Made by a program: the position numbers and the translations under genes. From CAIZGX01 sp964511555 (GTDB lineage Bacteria > Bacteroidota > Bacteroidia > Flavobacteriales_D > Sanyastnellaceae): a stretch of 64,000 nt of DNA. Positions 24,444-33,262 of this stretch are shown one piece after another. Position 1 is the first letter of the stretch. Every line of letters begins with the position of its first letter. The DNA lies in NCBI GenBank assembly GCA_964511555.1, contig CAZEFR010000006.1:19197-83196 (forward strand), in the 5' to 3' direction. The notes under the pieces are model-generated. The model had not been told where the DNA came from. It did no database searches and saw only the letters and a program-made list of their open reading frames with translations.

Positions 24444-26663
24444 ATGGCGAAAATAGAAATTGATTTAGTTGAAGAAAATCGCGAAATCCTTCGCAGATAC
24501 CGCGCACTCTTACGTGTTTGTTACCGCTCGAAAACCCGTGCCGATCGTGCGCGGATAAGGAAAGCCTTCGAGCTTTCCGTAGATGCCCACAAAGACATGC
24601 GTCGCAAGAGCGGAGAGCCCTACATCTACCACCCGATTGCTGTGGCGAAAATCGCCGCAGAAGAATTGGGGCTCGACACCATGAGCATTGTCTGCGCTCT
24701 TCTGCACGATACGGTCGAAGACACTGAAATAACGCTCGACGATATTCAACGTCAGTTCGGAAAAAAAGAACGCGTTATTATCGACGGCCTGACAAAAATT
24801 TCCGGCGTTGCAGACCTGAGCTCTAGCGATCAGGCCGAGAACTTTCGTAAGATGCTTCTGACGTTGTCAGATGACGTGCGCGTGATACTCATTAAGCTTG
24901 CCGATCGTTTGCACAACATGCGCACGCTCGATCACATGCGAAGAGATAAGCAATTGAAAATTGCAAGCGAAACTCTGTTCATGTATGCGCCACTCGCACA
25001 TCGACTTGGACTATACAACATCAAAACAGAACTCGAAGACTTAAGCCTGAAGTTTACAGATCCTATTGCATACGAAGACATCATAACCAAACTTCAAAAG
25101 ACACAGGCTGTTCGTACTCGATTCATCAATCAATTCACACTGCCTATCCGCAGAGCGCTCGATGAACAAGGATTGATCTACGAAATTAAAAGCCGAACGA
25201 AAAGCATCTTTAGTATCTACAATAAGATTCACACCAAAGGGGTTCCGTTCGAAGAAATTTACGACTTATTCGCTATTCGCATCATTCTTAAAACCTCCCC
25301 TGAATCTGAAAAAACAGATTGTTGGAGAGTGTACTCTGCTGTAACCGATTTTTACGTACCGAGTACTGAGAGATTGCGAGATTGGATCAGCACTCCAAAA
25401 AGCAGCGGTTACGAATCGCTTCACACCACAGTCATGTCGCCTACAGGTAAATGGGTGGAAGTACAGATTAGAAGTGAGCGCATGGACGACCTGGCCGAGA
25501 AAGGTTATGCAGCGCATTGGAAATACAAAGACGCGATTGAAAGTCCGGAAAGTAAACTCGACAAATGGCTTGGACAAATTCGCGAGGTATTAGAGGCTCC
25601 GAGCGACAACGCCATTGAATTCATTGACAACTTCAAGCTCTCTCTTTTCAGCGAGGAGATTTATGTCTTCACACCAAGTGGCGATTTGAAAACACTTCCT
25701 GTTGGATCAACAACTTTGGACTTCGCTTTTCTCATTCACTCCCAAATAGGCTACCAATGTATTGGAGCGAAGGTTAACCACAAACTAGAACCTCTCAGCC
25801 ACAAGTTAAGCAGCGGTGATCAGGTTGAAATTTTAACTTCTAAAAAGCAACGTCCAAAAGAAGATTGGTTGAACATTGTAATTACAGCCTCTGCCCGTCA
25901 GAAAATTAAAACAGCCCTTAAAGAAGAGAAAAAACAGATATCGGAAGAAGGGAAAGAAATGCTGAAGCGTCGTTTCAATTCATTAAAAATTACTTGGGGA
26001 AGCAAAAACATTGACGAGTTTGTACGTGCCTATTCTTGCACAACAGCATTAGATTTTTACTATAAAATTGCGAAAGGGAGAATTGAACTCAAAAAACTTA
26101 AACCACATTCCATAGAGGCTGATCGGATTCGATTCGAAAAACACGCACAGCCGGAAAAAAATGAAGAAACAACGCATCTTGTAACAACAGCTCCTTCCAC
26201 AGGAGATACCGTGCTCATTGGTGACGATAAGCAAAAGGTTGACTTCAGCTTAGCACCGTGTTGTAATCCTATTCCGGGTGACGAAGTTTTTGGATTTATT
26301 ACTGTTGCGGAAGGAATAAAAATTCACAGGACCAACTGTCCGAATGCACAAGAACTCATGAGCAAATTTGCTTATCGCGTCATTAAAGCGAAGTGGAGCA
26401 GCAATGATTTAGTTCAATTTGAAGTTGGCTTGAAGTTTTCGGGAACAGACGATGTGGGATTGGTTCAAAAAATAACCAATATCATTTCCACAGATATGAA
26501 CGTAAATATGCGTGCTATTTCTTTCGAAGCACGAGATGGTATTTTCGATGGAAAAGTAGTCGTTCTGGTTCACGACACCGAGCACTTAGATCATCTAATC
26601 AAAAATCTAAAAGATGTAGACGGCGTGCTAACCGTTGATCGTATTGAAAGTGAATTTGCCTAA
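24444..26663 (+). CDS. RelA/SpoT family bifunctional (p)ppGpp synthetase/hydrolase
   Basis: The enzyme makes and degrades the stringent-response alarmone (p)ppGpp. From ATG 24444 it has 739 residues: an HD hydrolase domain with YIYHPIAVAKIAAEELG, the metal site ALLHDTVEDT (about 87-96) and DRLHNMRTL; a synthetase domain with EIYDLFAIRIIL and STPKSSGYESLHTTV (about 310-330); a TGS domain (IYVFTPSGDLKTLPVGSTTLDFAF); a zinc-finger-like segment with APCCNPIPGDEVFGF; and a C-terminal ACT domain. Both active sites look intact. An ATG 18 bases upstream is an alternative start; most relatives begin close to MAKIE-type sequence. It is a Rel/SpoT-type enzyme rather than a monofunctional RelA. Confidence 0.95.
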   Translation: MAKIEIDLVEENREILRRYRALLRVCYRSKTRADRARIRKAFELSVDAHKDMRRKSGEPYIYHPIAVAKIAAEELGLDTMSIVCALLHDTVEDTEITLDDIQRQFGKKERVIIDGLTKISGVADLSSSDQAENFRKMLLTLSDDVRVILIKLADRLHNMRTLDHMRRDKQLKIASETLFMYAPLAHRLGLYNIKTELEDLSLKFTDPIAYEDIITKLQKTQAVRTRFINQFTLPIRRALDEQGLIYEIKSRTKSIFSIYNKIHTKGVPFEEIYDLFAIRIILKTSPESEKTDCWRVYSAVTDFYVPSTERLRDWISTPKSSGYESLHTTVMSPTGKWVEVQIRSERMDDLAEKGYAAHWKYKDAIESPESKLDKWLGQIREVLEAPSDNAIEFIDNFKLSLFSEEIYVFTPSGDLKTLPVGSTTLDFAFLIHSQIGYQCIGAKVNHKLEPLSHKLSSGDQVEILTSKKQRPKEDWLNIVITASARQKIKTALKEEKKQISEEGKEMLKRRFNSLKITWGSKNIDEFVRAYSCTTALDFYYKIAKGRIELKKLKPHSIEADRIRFEKHAQPEKNEETTHLVTTAPSTGDTVLIGDDKQKVDFSLAPCCNPIPGDEVFGFITVAEGIKIHRTNCPNAQELMSKFAYRVIKAKWSSNDLVQFEVGLKFSGTDDVGLVQKITNIISTDMNVNMRAISFEARDGIFDGKVVVLVHDTEHLDHLIKNLKDVDGVLTVDRIESEFA

Positions 26664-26688
26664 AGCAACTTCATCTTTCGTATTTTTG
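26655..26688 (+). promoter_or_regulatory. Candidate promoter of the GGGPS gene (TTTG-N22-TATTTTTG)
   Basis: TTTG at 26655-26658 and an exact TAnnTTTG match at 26681-26688 are 22 bases apart. The box ends 4 bases before the ATG at 26693, so the mRNA would have almost no leader. The -33 part lies inside the end of the relA/spoT gene. Confidence 0.5.
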
Positions 26689-26692
26689 AAAC

Positions 26693-27427
26693 ATGACCAC
26701 TGTTGGAAAAATAGAATTGTTGCTTCAAAAGAAGAAAAAACAACTGGCCGTTCTCATTGATCCAGACAAGTGGAACAGTGAAAATGCAAAACAACAAGGT
26801 GAACTGTACAAAGCTGCCGGAGTAGATTTTCTTCTGGTAGGTGGCAGTCTGAATGCAGCTTCTGATTTCAATGAACGAGTGGAACATTTACGTGCTTCGT
26901 GTCCTTTACCTTTGGTGCTCTTTCCTGGCCACCCCCTTCAGCTTACTAAGCACGTAGACGCAACACTTTTTCTTTCGTTAATCTCAGGAAGAAATGCAGA
27001 GTTCTTAATCGGACATCAAGTTGTTTCAGCTCCATATTTACACGAATGGCAGCAAGAGGTTATTCCCACAGGTTATATGCTCGTAAACGGTGGCAACACC
27101 ACCACCGCGATATACATTAGTCAGACTGTTCCACTTCCCAACGACAAACCAGAAGTAGCCGCAGCAACGGCGCTTGCAGGAAAATACTTGGGACTTCGTT
27201 GTTTCTATTTAGACACTGGAAGTGGTGCAGATTTTCCTGTTTCGCAAGAATTGATTTATGCAGTAAAAAAGACCACGCAACTTCCCGTTATTGTTGGTGG
27301 TGGAATAGTGAATGAACAACAAGCGCATGCCGCTTGGCAAGCAGGTGCCGATGTTGTGGTTATGGGAACTGCAGTAGAGGAGAATCCTGAAATACTTTTC
27401 GAAATACAAAAATTAAATGCCTTATGA
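26693..27427 (+). CDS. Geranylgeranylglyceryl/heptaprenylglyceryl phosphate synthase
   Basis: This TIM-barrel prenyltransferase joins glycerol-1-phosphate to a polyprenyl diphosphate to make an ether-linked lipid precursor, a reaction best known from archaea but also found in Bacteroidota and Firmicutes (PcrB). The 244-residue protein shows LAVLIDPDKW (about 18-27), DFLLVGGSL (about 45-53), LVLFPGHPLQL, the GYMLVNGGNTTTA loop, YLDTGSGADFPV and the phosphate-binding PVIVGGGIVNEQQAHAAWQAGADVVVMGTAVEE. It overlaps the next gene by four bases (ATGA). Chain length of the prenyl donor cannot be read. The identity as this family is firm. Confidence 0.93.
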   Translation: MTTVGKIELLLQKKKKQLAVLIDPDKWNSENAKQQGELYKAAGVDFLLVGGSLNAASDFNERVEHLRASCPLPLVLFPGHPLQLTKHVDATLFLSLISGRNAEFLIGHQVVSAPYLHEWQQEVIPTGYMLVNGGNTTTAIYISQTVPLPNDKPEVAAATALAGKYLGLRCFYLDTGSGADFPVSQELIYAVKKTTQLPVIVGGGIVNEQQAHAAWQAGADVVVMGTAVEENPEILFEIQKLNAL

Positions 27428-27951
27428 TTCGTAGACCTTTCAACCTAAAAAAATGGATTGAAGAAAACCGAAGTTTACTTCAACCCCCGGTAGGAAATAA
27501 AAATCTTTATGTTGAATCGGAAGACTACGTCATCATGATTGTAGGCGGGCCCAATGCGCGAAAAGATTATCACTACAACGAAACAGAAGAGTGGTTCTTT
27601 CAAGTTGAAGGTAGCGTAATGATTGGTGTGCAAGAAGATGGAAAGGCCGTTGATATTGAAGTGAAGGAAGGCGAAATGTTCTTGCTTCCGCCAAGAACAC
27701 CACACCAGCCGCGCAGAGGCGAAGGAACCGTTGGAATTGTGATTGAAGTGAAGCGTGCAGAGCGCGAGTTAAAAGACGGACTGCTTTGGTATTGTGAAAA
27801 ATGTAATCACCCGTTACACGAAACGTACTTTGTTTTGGAAAATATTGAAAAAGATTTCTTACCTCGATTCCGAGAATTTTACGGAAGTGAGGAAATGAGA
27901 ACGTGCAAATCTTGCGGACATGTGATGGAAACGGATCCTAAATTCGTTTAA
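27424..27951 (+). CDS. 3-hydroxyanthranilate 3,4-dioxygenase
   Basis: The enzyme opens the ring of 3-hydroxyanthranilate to make the precursor of quinolinate, in the kynurenine route from tryptophan to NAD. The 175-residue cupin keeps the iron ligands His50, Glu56 and His94 (in DYHYNETEEW and RTPHQP), the arginine-rich substrate site, and the C-terminal rubredoxin-like iron site with Cys124/Cys127 (YCEKCNHPLHET) and Cys161/Cys164 (CKSCGH), as in the Ralstonia enzyme. It overlaps the GGGP synthase gene by four bases, so the two are co-translated despite unrelated pathways. Kynureninase and kynurenine monooxygenase genes are not in the window. Confidence 0.95.
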   Translation: MIRRPFNLKKWIEENRSLLQPPVGNKNLYVESEDYVIMIVGGPNARKDYHYNETEEWFFQVEGSVMIGVQEDGKAVDIEVKEGEMFLLPPRTPHQPRRGEGTVGIVIEVKRAERELKDGLLWYCEKCNHPLHETYFVLENIEKDFLPRFREFYGSEEMRTCKSCGHVMETDPKFV

Positions 27952-27954
27952 GTC

Positions 27955-29370
27955 TTAACGTCTTTTGAGCCATAGCTCTGGGTTCTGCGGCACCCATCCG
28001 GCTTCTGAAACTTTTCCTAATTCAAAGTGAAGAACGTAACCTTCACCGTTATCGGCAACTGTTCCAATTTTATCTCGTGTGTTCACTTTTGTGCCTACTG
28101 AAACGAAAACATTCTGAAGTCCACTGTACACCGTTTTGTAGGCACCGTGAGTAACAATAACATTCATACCTGCACCTTGAATGTTGAAGACACTCGTTAC
28201 TGTTCCGCTGAATACCGTGAATATTTCTGCGTTTGCTGAAGTAATGAAATCAACACCTTTGTTGTTTACCTCAATACCTGGAATGCTTTCGTGCGCATGT
28301 TTACCGAACTTCGAACCGACAGCTCCAGACGCCACCGGCCAGGGAAGAGCGCCTTTATTTTGCTCGAAAACGGTATTCGCCAACACAACTTCAGGGGCAC
28401 TTTCCATTTTAGGCGCGGGCTTTTCTGCCGGTTTAGGAGGTGTCATCTCAGCAACAGGAGTATTTGTCTTCACAGGTGCTGTTGTTCCCGATGCGTTGGC
28501 AGATGCATTGTTCGAAGCCGTTGCATTCGCTGCAGCTCTTCGTTGTTCTTCCTTTCTCTTCTCTTCGGCGAGCCTTGCTTTCTCTGCTTCTTGCTTGCGA
28601 ATACGTTCGTTCTCTGCCGCGATTTCTTGACGCACAATTTCTTCAATTTTAGCCGTCAATTGTCTTCTCTCTAATTCTTTCTGGCGTTGTACTTCGCGTA
28701 ACTTCCCTTCTTCGGTTTTCAAAAATTCCAGTTTTCGCTGCTGTTCAGATTTATTCTGAGCAATTTCATTCCGTTGATTCTGTTCGTCGCTAAAAAGCGC
28801 CAATTTCGTTTGTTTGTTGCCCTCTAGAATAGAAATGTTCTCTGCAATTTCCAATTGCGCATTCTTCATTTGTTGAGAATGAAACTTTCGATTCTCTGCA
28901 TACTGTTTAAGAAGCTGAACACGTTTTACAGCTTGAAAAAAATCCGAGGACGATAAAACAAATGCCAGCTTAGAATACGAAGACCTTTGTTTGTAACTGT
29001 TGTAGATCATTTTAGCATACTCTGCCTTTAAATCTTGAATACTCGCCTCAAGTTCAACTACTCGCCCTTCACTATTTTTTATCTCACCGTCAATTGTTCC
29101 AACTTCTGAATTAATAGATTGAATCAATTCTTCACGCAAACGAATTTGCTCATTCAACAACGAAAGTTCTGCTGAGGCATTCCTCTGATCTGCCTGATAT
29201 TCCTTAATTAACTGCTTGGTCTTTGCAATCTCATTGTTGAGTTCTGTTCTTCTCGAGGTAAGTTCTGCCTTCTTCGTTTGAGCAAACAACCATTGAAAGG
29301 CAATTCCTGAAAAAACAAGAATGAGCAAAAGCATGGCATATGTCAAATGTGATTTATTCAGCCCTTTCAT
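27955..29370 (-). CDS. EnvC-like murein hydrolase activator with degenerate M23 domain
   Basis: The 471-residue protein has an N-terminal membrane/signal helix (about 10-30), a long coiled coil (about 33-265, Gln/Glu/Lys-rich), an Ala/Pro-rich linker and a C-terminal LytM/M23 domain. The M23 zinc ligands are partly lost: the usual HxGxD reads NKGVD (Asn370 for His, Asp374 kept) and the final HxH reads VLH (Val446, His448). EnvC and NlpD have similarly inactive LytM domains and work by activating N-acetylmuramoyl amidases during division. That role is therefore the likely one here. It ends the dut-nucleotidyltransferase-TPR-DUF4292 operon, two bases after DUF4292. It is convergent with the dioxygenase gene. 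Confidence 0.88.
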   Translation of the reverse strand: MKGLNKSHLTYAMLLLILVFSGIAFQWLFAQTKKAELTSRRTELNNEIAKTKQLIKEYQADQRNASAELSLLNEQIRLREELIQSINSEVGTIDGEIKNSEGRVVELEASIQDLKAEYAKMIYNSYKQRSSYSKLAFVLSSSDFFQAVKRVQLLKQYAENRKFHSQQMKNAQLEIAENISILEGNKQTKLALFSDEQNQRNEIAQNKSEQQRKLEFLKTEEGKLREVQRQKELERRQLTAKIEEIVRQEIAAENERIRKQEAEKARLAEEKRKEEQRRAAANATASNNASANASGTTAPVKTNTPVAEMTPPKPAEKPAPKMESAPEVVLANTVFEQNKGALPWPVASGAVGSKFGKHAHESIPGIEVNNKGVDFITSANAEIFTVFSGTVTSVFNIQGAGMNVIVTHGAYKTVYSGLQNVFVSVGTKVNTRDKIGTVADNGEGYVLHFELGKVSEAGWVPQNPELWLKRR

Positions 29371-29372
29371 TC

Positions 29373-30242
29373 CTATTTCCTTTTGATTGGATAATCCTTG
29401 TCATAATCGAACGAGAAATCGTAATGATTTTGTGTGTTCAATCGAACTATTCTGAATTCTAAGGACGTATTCCCCTTTACATCATTGATTTGAATGTTGC
29501 ACTTATGTGGATAATGTGAAGGGTTTTCCTCATCAAAATCTGAATAATTAATTTGCACCGTTCTTCTTGTTCTCAGATCAGTTAACTCACATTTAACAAC
29601 TTTGTACAGATTCGACTCGATCCAAAACTTTGACGAAATCCAATCGTTATCTTCCAGCTTCTTTGGAATTCTTCTTCCATCGCGACTTGTTAATGAATCC
29701 TGATCCTCAGACGCTCTTCGGACACGCCGCGACATCCGAGATACAAGCGTGTAATACTCAACGTCAAGTTTCTCTATTCCACTTTTCATACGACCTTCCT
29801 CGCGGCTTAAACCAATTGGATTTCCAATTAACAAATCTTGAAGGGTAGATAAATCCAAATCAATTTTTGCAAGATCTGTTAATTGATCCACTGAGCCCAA
29901 GAAAACATACTTATCTCCAGGAATGTCCGAAACCATTTTCAAACTATCCTTATCAACCAATAGTCGCAACACCTCAATACCTAAAGCTGGACTTACGCTT
30001 ACAGATACAGCGCTGTCTTTGCGCATGCGAACAGTGGCCTTGAATCCTTGCTGCTCTTCTCCACTTGTAAATTCGGCGTCGAGCTTCATTCCTAACCAAT
30101 CAAACTCGAATCTATTCTTCTCGATATTTCTTGTTAAAAATGCTTGCGTTCTCTCTTTCAGAGGTTCTTGCGTAACAACAACCTCTTTGCTTTTACAGGC
30201 AAAGAGAAAAGGGATAAAGAGTATGATGAGATACTTATTCAA
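29373..30242 (-). CDS. DUF4292 lipoprotein
   Basis: The 289-residue product has a lipobox (IPFLFAC, Cys16) and the family pattern of an N-terminal NRFEFDWLGMKLDAEF strand, FKATVRMRKDSAVSVSVSPALGIEVLRLLVDKDSLKMV in two antiparallel stretches and a LLIGNPIGL motif, resembling a LolA/LolB-like half-barrel that could hold a lipid tail. DUF4292 proteins in Bacteroidota are regularly encoded between a TPR protein and an EnvC-like protein, exactly as here. It overlaps the TPR gene by eight bases. An envelope lipid- or lipoprotein-handling role is inferred from fold resemblance only. Confidence 0.87.
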   Translation of the reverse strand: MNKYLIILFIPFLFACKSKEVVVTQEPLKERTQAFLTRNIEKNRFEFDWLGMKLDAEFTSGEEQQGFKATVRMRKDSAVSVSVSPALGIEVLRLLVDKDSLKMVSDIPGDKYVFLGSVDQLTDLAKIDLDLSTLQDLLIGNPIGLSREEGRMKSGIEKLDVEYYTLVSRMSRRVRRASEDQDSLTSRDGRRIPKKLEDNDWISSKFWIESNLYKVVKCELTDLRTRRTVQINYSDFDEENPSHYPHKCNIQINDVKGNTSLEFRIVRLNTQNHYDFSFDYDKDYPIKRK

Positions 30243-31932
30243 TGAATTTCTTTTGGTTAATTTTTTCTTTCAATTTCACATTTGTCGGATTCAATGATAA
30301 CCCTTTCCTCCAGCATTCAAGTGCTTTGGCTTCATTTCCCAGCATGAAATATGCATCGCCCAAATGCTCCCAAATTTCATGATCTGTAGAATTCAAAGAA
30401 ACTGCAATTTCCAGCTGATTCACCGCGGCTTGATACTGTTTCTTTTGAAACAAAATAAAACCATAAGTATCAAGGTAAATTGCATTGTTTGGCTGCATTG
30501 AAACAGCGTACTGCACTATACCTAAGGCCTTGTCGAGCTGAACTTTTTTAAGCCCAAGGTAGTAGGCGTAATTATTTAAAGCGGTGGCATTATCAGGGTT
30601 CTGAATAAGCGCTTGCTCGAAAGCTTTTTCACATTCTGTCCAGTTGTTTGTTTTGAAATAGACACTTCCTAAAGAAGAGTGAAATTGTGAGAGTAAAACA
30701 GGGTTGTCTAGGACTAAGTCTCGGCCAGTCAAAAACACTTCCAATGCATTCGCGTAATCAAGCATTTTTAAATATCCCAATCCTGTAAAGTAATATACTT
30801 CAGCATCGGTAGGAAAAAGCTCTATGCCTTCTTTTCCATACTTCACCAGCTCATTCCACTTGCGCAAATGCTTCTGATTTTCTAGCAAAAAATGCCACAA
30901 CAGGACATCACCCTTGTAGAGCTCCACTGCAGCGGTAAGCATTTCTTCTTCTCGAATAAAATTCTTCTGATGGTCTGCTACAAAGGACAATTGAACCAGG
31001 CATTGATATTCGTTTTTGTACTGTGTAGATACCAAATCGAATATTTCCCAAAGTGGTTTCAAAAATGCGCTGTCTTCCTCAGCAAGCTCCTCGTATTTTT
31101 TTAAGATATCAATCGCATCGTACCACTCTAAATCACCGGAAACAATTGACTTTTTCAAGATTTCATAACTCTTAGCATCTTCCCCTTGAGCTGCTAACTC
31201 TCCGCTTTCTTCCAACAACAATTTCCCATTGGTTGGAATTACCTGTTTCATATGTCTAAGCCAATTCGACGCCTCTTCACTCAACTTCATTTCTCTATAA
31301 AAATCAAGCAAATGAAAATAGAAGGCATCGTCTACTTTATTTTTCTGCTCGAACTCTTCCAATACCAAGCCTGCTTCTCTGTGCTTACCTTGCCAACTTA
31401 ACAATTCAAATCGTTTCCGTGCTATGTCCTCATCCTCTCCTTGAATAGCTGCAATTTGAGCAAGGACTATGGCAGCTTGGTCTGTGTCGTGGTTACTAAT
31501 GACATTCAAATATTCATTCAAGATTGGAACTGGATTCGTGCTGTACTTCACCGCTAAATCGAAACTCTTTATTCCCTCCTTGATGTTACCTGAATAAACT
31601 TCATAATACCCCAAATCTCTCAAATACCATGAATTCGTAGGCTCCATCTCCACAGCTCTTTTAATGTGGTCTTTACCCATTTTTTCATATTTCGGGAGTT
31701 GCGAGCACAACTTAGAAATTTCATAATGGGCAGCGCTCACCTCTTCATACTTCAATGAAGTATTGAAATAATTAATCGCGATTTCAAAGTTTCCCGCCAT
31801 CTTTGCCTTCTCTCCCTCATAGAAATACTTTTGAAACAGAGCGTGGTTTTCATCTGTCACAACAGTAGGCTTCTTAGTTCCGCATGAAACTAAAACTAGT
31901 AAGAGAACGAAGGAAAGAATTTTGTTAATCAT
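30235..31932 (-). CDS. Tetratricopeptide-repeat lipoprotein
   Basis: The 565-residue protein begins with a lipoprotein signal (VLLLVLVSC, about residue 17) and is built of TPR helices from about residue 30 to the end. Clear repeats include NFEIAINYFNTSLKYEEVSAAHYEI near 43, WTECEKAFEQALIQNPDNATALNNYAYYLGL near 430 and YQAAVNQLEIAVSLNSTDHEIWEHLGDAYFMLGN near 505. It probably scaffolds other envelope proteins in the periplasm. It overlaps the nucleotidyltransferase gene by eight bases and DUF4292 by eight bases, so the operon is tight. No enzymatic domain is visible. Confidence 0.9.
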   Translation of the reverse strand: MINKILSFVLLLVLVSCGTKKPTVVTDENHALFQKYFYEGEKAKMAGNFEIAINYFNTSLKYEEVSAAHYEISKLCSQLPKYEKMGKDHIKRAVEMEPTNSWYLRDLGYYEVYSGNIKEGIKSFDLAVKYSTNPVPILNEYLNVISNHDTDQAAIVLAQIAAIQGEDEDIARKRFELLSWQGKHREAGLVLEEFEQKNKVDDAFYFHLLDFYREMKLSEEASNWLRHMKQVIPTNGKLLLEESGELAAQGEDAKSYEILKKSIVSGDLEWYDAIDILKKYEELAEEDSAFLKPLWEIFDLVSTQYKNEYQCLVQLSFVADHQKNFIREEEMLTAAVELYKGDVLLWHFLLENQKHLRKWNELVKYGKEGIELFPTDAEVYYFTGLGYLKMLDYANALEVFLTGRDLVLDNPVLLSQFHSSLGSVYFKTNNWTECEKAFEQALIQNPDNATALNNYAYYLGLKKVQLDKALGIVQYAVSMQPNNAIYLDTYGFILFQKKQYQAAVNQLEIAVSLNSTDHEIWEHLGDAYFMLGNEAKALECWRKGLSLNPTNVKLKEKINQKKFIE

Positions 31933-32881
31933 TGTGGTGAATCGAATTGTATGAGCCTAAATCAAGTACTCCCTTTACACCTGACACTTGACAATATTCA
32001 TCGAGTAATGAATTTTTAAGCTGACAGTTCTCCACTTTTGAATTGGATTCTATGGACGTATTTTCAAGTGATGAATTCGTGATGGAAACGTTGCTGGCAA
32101 TGCTAACATTTGGACCAACAGTAGAATTGTGAAGAACGACGTTGTTCCCGAAATAACAAGGCTCAATAATTTTCGAATCCCCTTCCAACTTCACATTGTG
32201 TTTTTGTGGAAGCCTTGAAACAACGGAAGCCATCGTTTCCACAACGGCAGCTTTATTCCCGCAATCCATCCACTCATTCACCTCACCTGGAACAAACTTG
32301 GCTCCTTGCTTCATCATGTTGCGCATGGCATCTGGCAATTGGTATTCGCCCCCGTTCATGATGTTGTTGTCTAACAAATATTGAAGCTCTCGTTTCAACC
32401 ATTCACCGTCTTTGAAATAATAAATTCCAATCATGGCTAAGTCTGAAACAAACTCTTGTGGTTTTTCTTGGAAGGAAACTATGGTGCCTTCCGCATTTAA
32501 TTCAACTACACCAAACTGACGAGGATCCTCAATTTTCTTCACCCACAAAACGCCATCTGCGTTTGGATCTAATTTGAAGTCGGCGCGAAAAAGTGTATCT
32601 GCGAAAGCCACGGTAACAGGACCTTGCAGCGCAGACTCTGCGCAAAGTATGGCGTGTGCAGTTCCTAATGCTTCGTCTTGATAATGAATGGTTCCTTTCG
32701 CGCCAAGTTGTTCTGCTAAAGCAATAAGATTGTTTTCGACTTCCTTTCCGAATCGACCGATAATGAAAGCAATCTCTTCAACCTTTTCCGTTTGAATAGA
32801 AACAATATCTTCAACCAAACGCTGAACAATAGGCTTCTCTGCAATGCGCACGAGTGGTTTCGGAGTTACGAGGGTATGCGG
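31925..32881 (-). CDS. Sugar-phosphate nucleotidyltransferase, N-terminus lost in assembly gap
   Basis: About 318 residues are visible, starting at PHTLVTPKPLVRIAEKPIVQ; the first 15 or so residues, including the glycine-rich nucleotide loop that should precede it, lie in the run of N. The Rossmann-like domain shows GTAHAILCAESAL, VAFADTLFRADF and VVSFQEKPQE, and the C-terminus has left-handed beta-helix hexapeptides (LEGDSKIIEPCYFGNN, then TVGPNVSIASNVSITNSSLEN). Such enzymes make NDP-sugars for cell-surface glycans; the sugar is unclear. An uninterrupted reading frame through the N joins it to dut, but that fusion is an artefact. Confidence 0.88.
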   Translation of the reverse strand, partial: PHTLVTPKPLVRIAEKPIVQRLVEDIVSIQTEKVEEIAFIIGRFGKEVENNLIALAEQLGAKGTIHYQDEALGTAHAILCAESALQGPVTVAFADTLFRADFKLDPNADGVLWVKKIEDPRQFGVVELNAEGTIVSFQEKPQEFVSDLAMIGIYYFKDGEWLKRELQYLLDNNIMNGGEYQLPDAMRNMMKQGAKFVPGEVNEWMDCGNKAAVVETMASVVSRLPQKHNVKLEGDSKIIEPCYFGNNVVLHNSTVGPNVSIASNVSITNSSLENTSIESNSKVENCQLKNSLLDEYCQVSGVKGVLDLGSYNSIHHND

Positions 32882-32981
32882 NNNNNNNNNNNNNNNNNNN
32901 NNNNNNNNNNNNNNNNNNNNNNNNNNNNNNNNNNNNNNNNNNNNNNNNNNNNNNNNNNNNNNNNNNNNNNNNNNNNNNNNN
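32882..32981. other. Assembly gap of exactly 100 N
   Basis: The gap replaces the end of dut and the start of the nucleotidyltransferase gene. Judged from the family lengths, roughly 50 residues of dUTPase and 15 of the transferase are missing, about 200 bases or more, so the 100 N are a placeholder and not a measured size. Confidence 0.98.
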
Positions 32982-33262
32982 ACCAACAAAACTTTGATCT
33001 CTCCACGGTAATCAGCATCAATGGTTCCGGGTGTATTCAAAACCGTAATTCCGTTCTTGAATGCAAGGCCACTTCGTGGACGAATTTGCGCTTCAACACC
33101 AACAGGTAATTCCATGAACAATCCGGTTGGAACCAACACTCTTTCGAGTGATTTCAATTCAATTGAATCTTCAATATTTGCGCGAAGGTCTAATCCAGCA
33201 GCGTGCGCCGTAGCGTACGCTGGAGCTGGATACTTCGATTTATTTATTAAGGCAACTTTCAT
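32982..33262 (-). CDS. dut: dUTP diphosphatase, C-terminus lost in assembly gap
   Basis: dUTPase hydrolyses dUTP to dUMP and keeps uracil out of DNA. Ninety-four residues are visible: motif 1 AGLDLRANI (about 19-27), motif 2 AQIRPRSGLA (about 60-69) and motif 3 VLNTPGTIDADYRGEIKVLL (about 75-94), which holds the catalytic Asp. Motifs 4 and 5 fall in the gap. The start is ATG at 33262 or the adjacent ATG at 33265; both overlap the stop of the crotonase gene. It heads the nucleotidyltransferase-TPR-DUF4292-EnvC series, a gene order I recall from other Bacteroidota. Confidence 0.92.

Noticed and set aside
24510..26234. Minus-strand open frames of 60-100 codons opposite relA/spoT
   Set aside because: Shadows of the enzyme's coding frame; no family features.
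27475..28674. Open frames opposite the dioxygenase and the EnvC-like gene
   Set aside because: The Cys/Arg/Ser-rich translations come from antisense reading of Lys/Glu/Ala-rich coiled coil; not genes.
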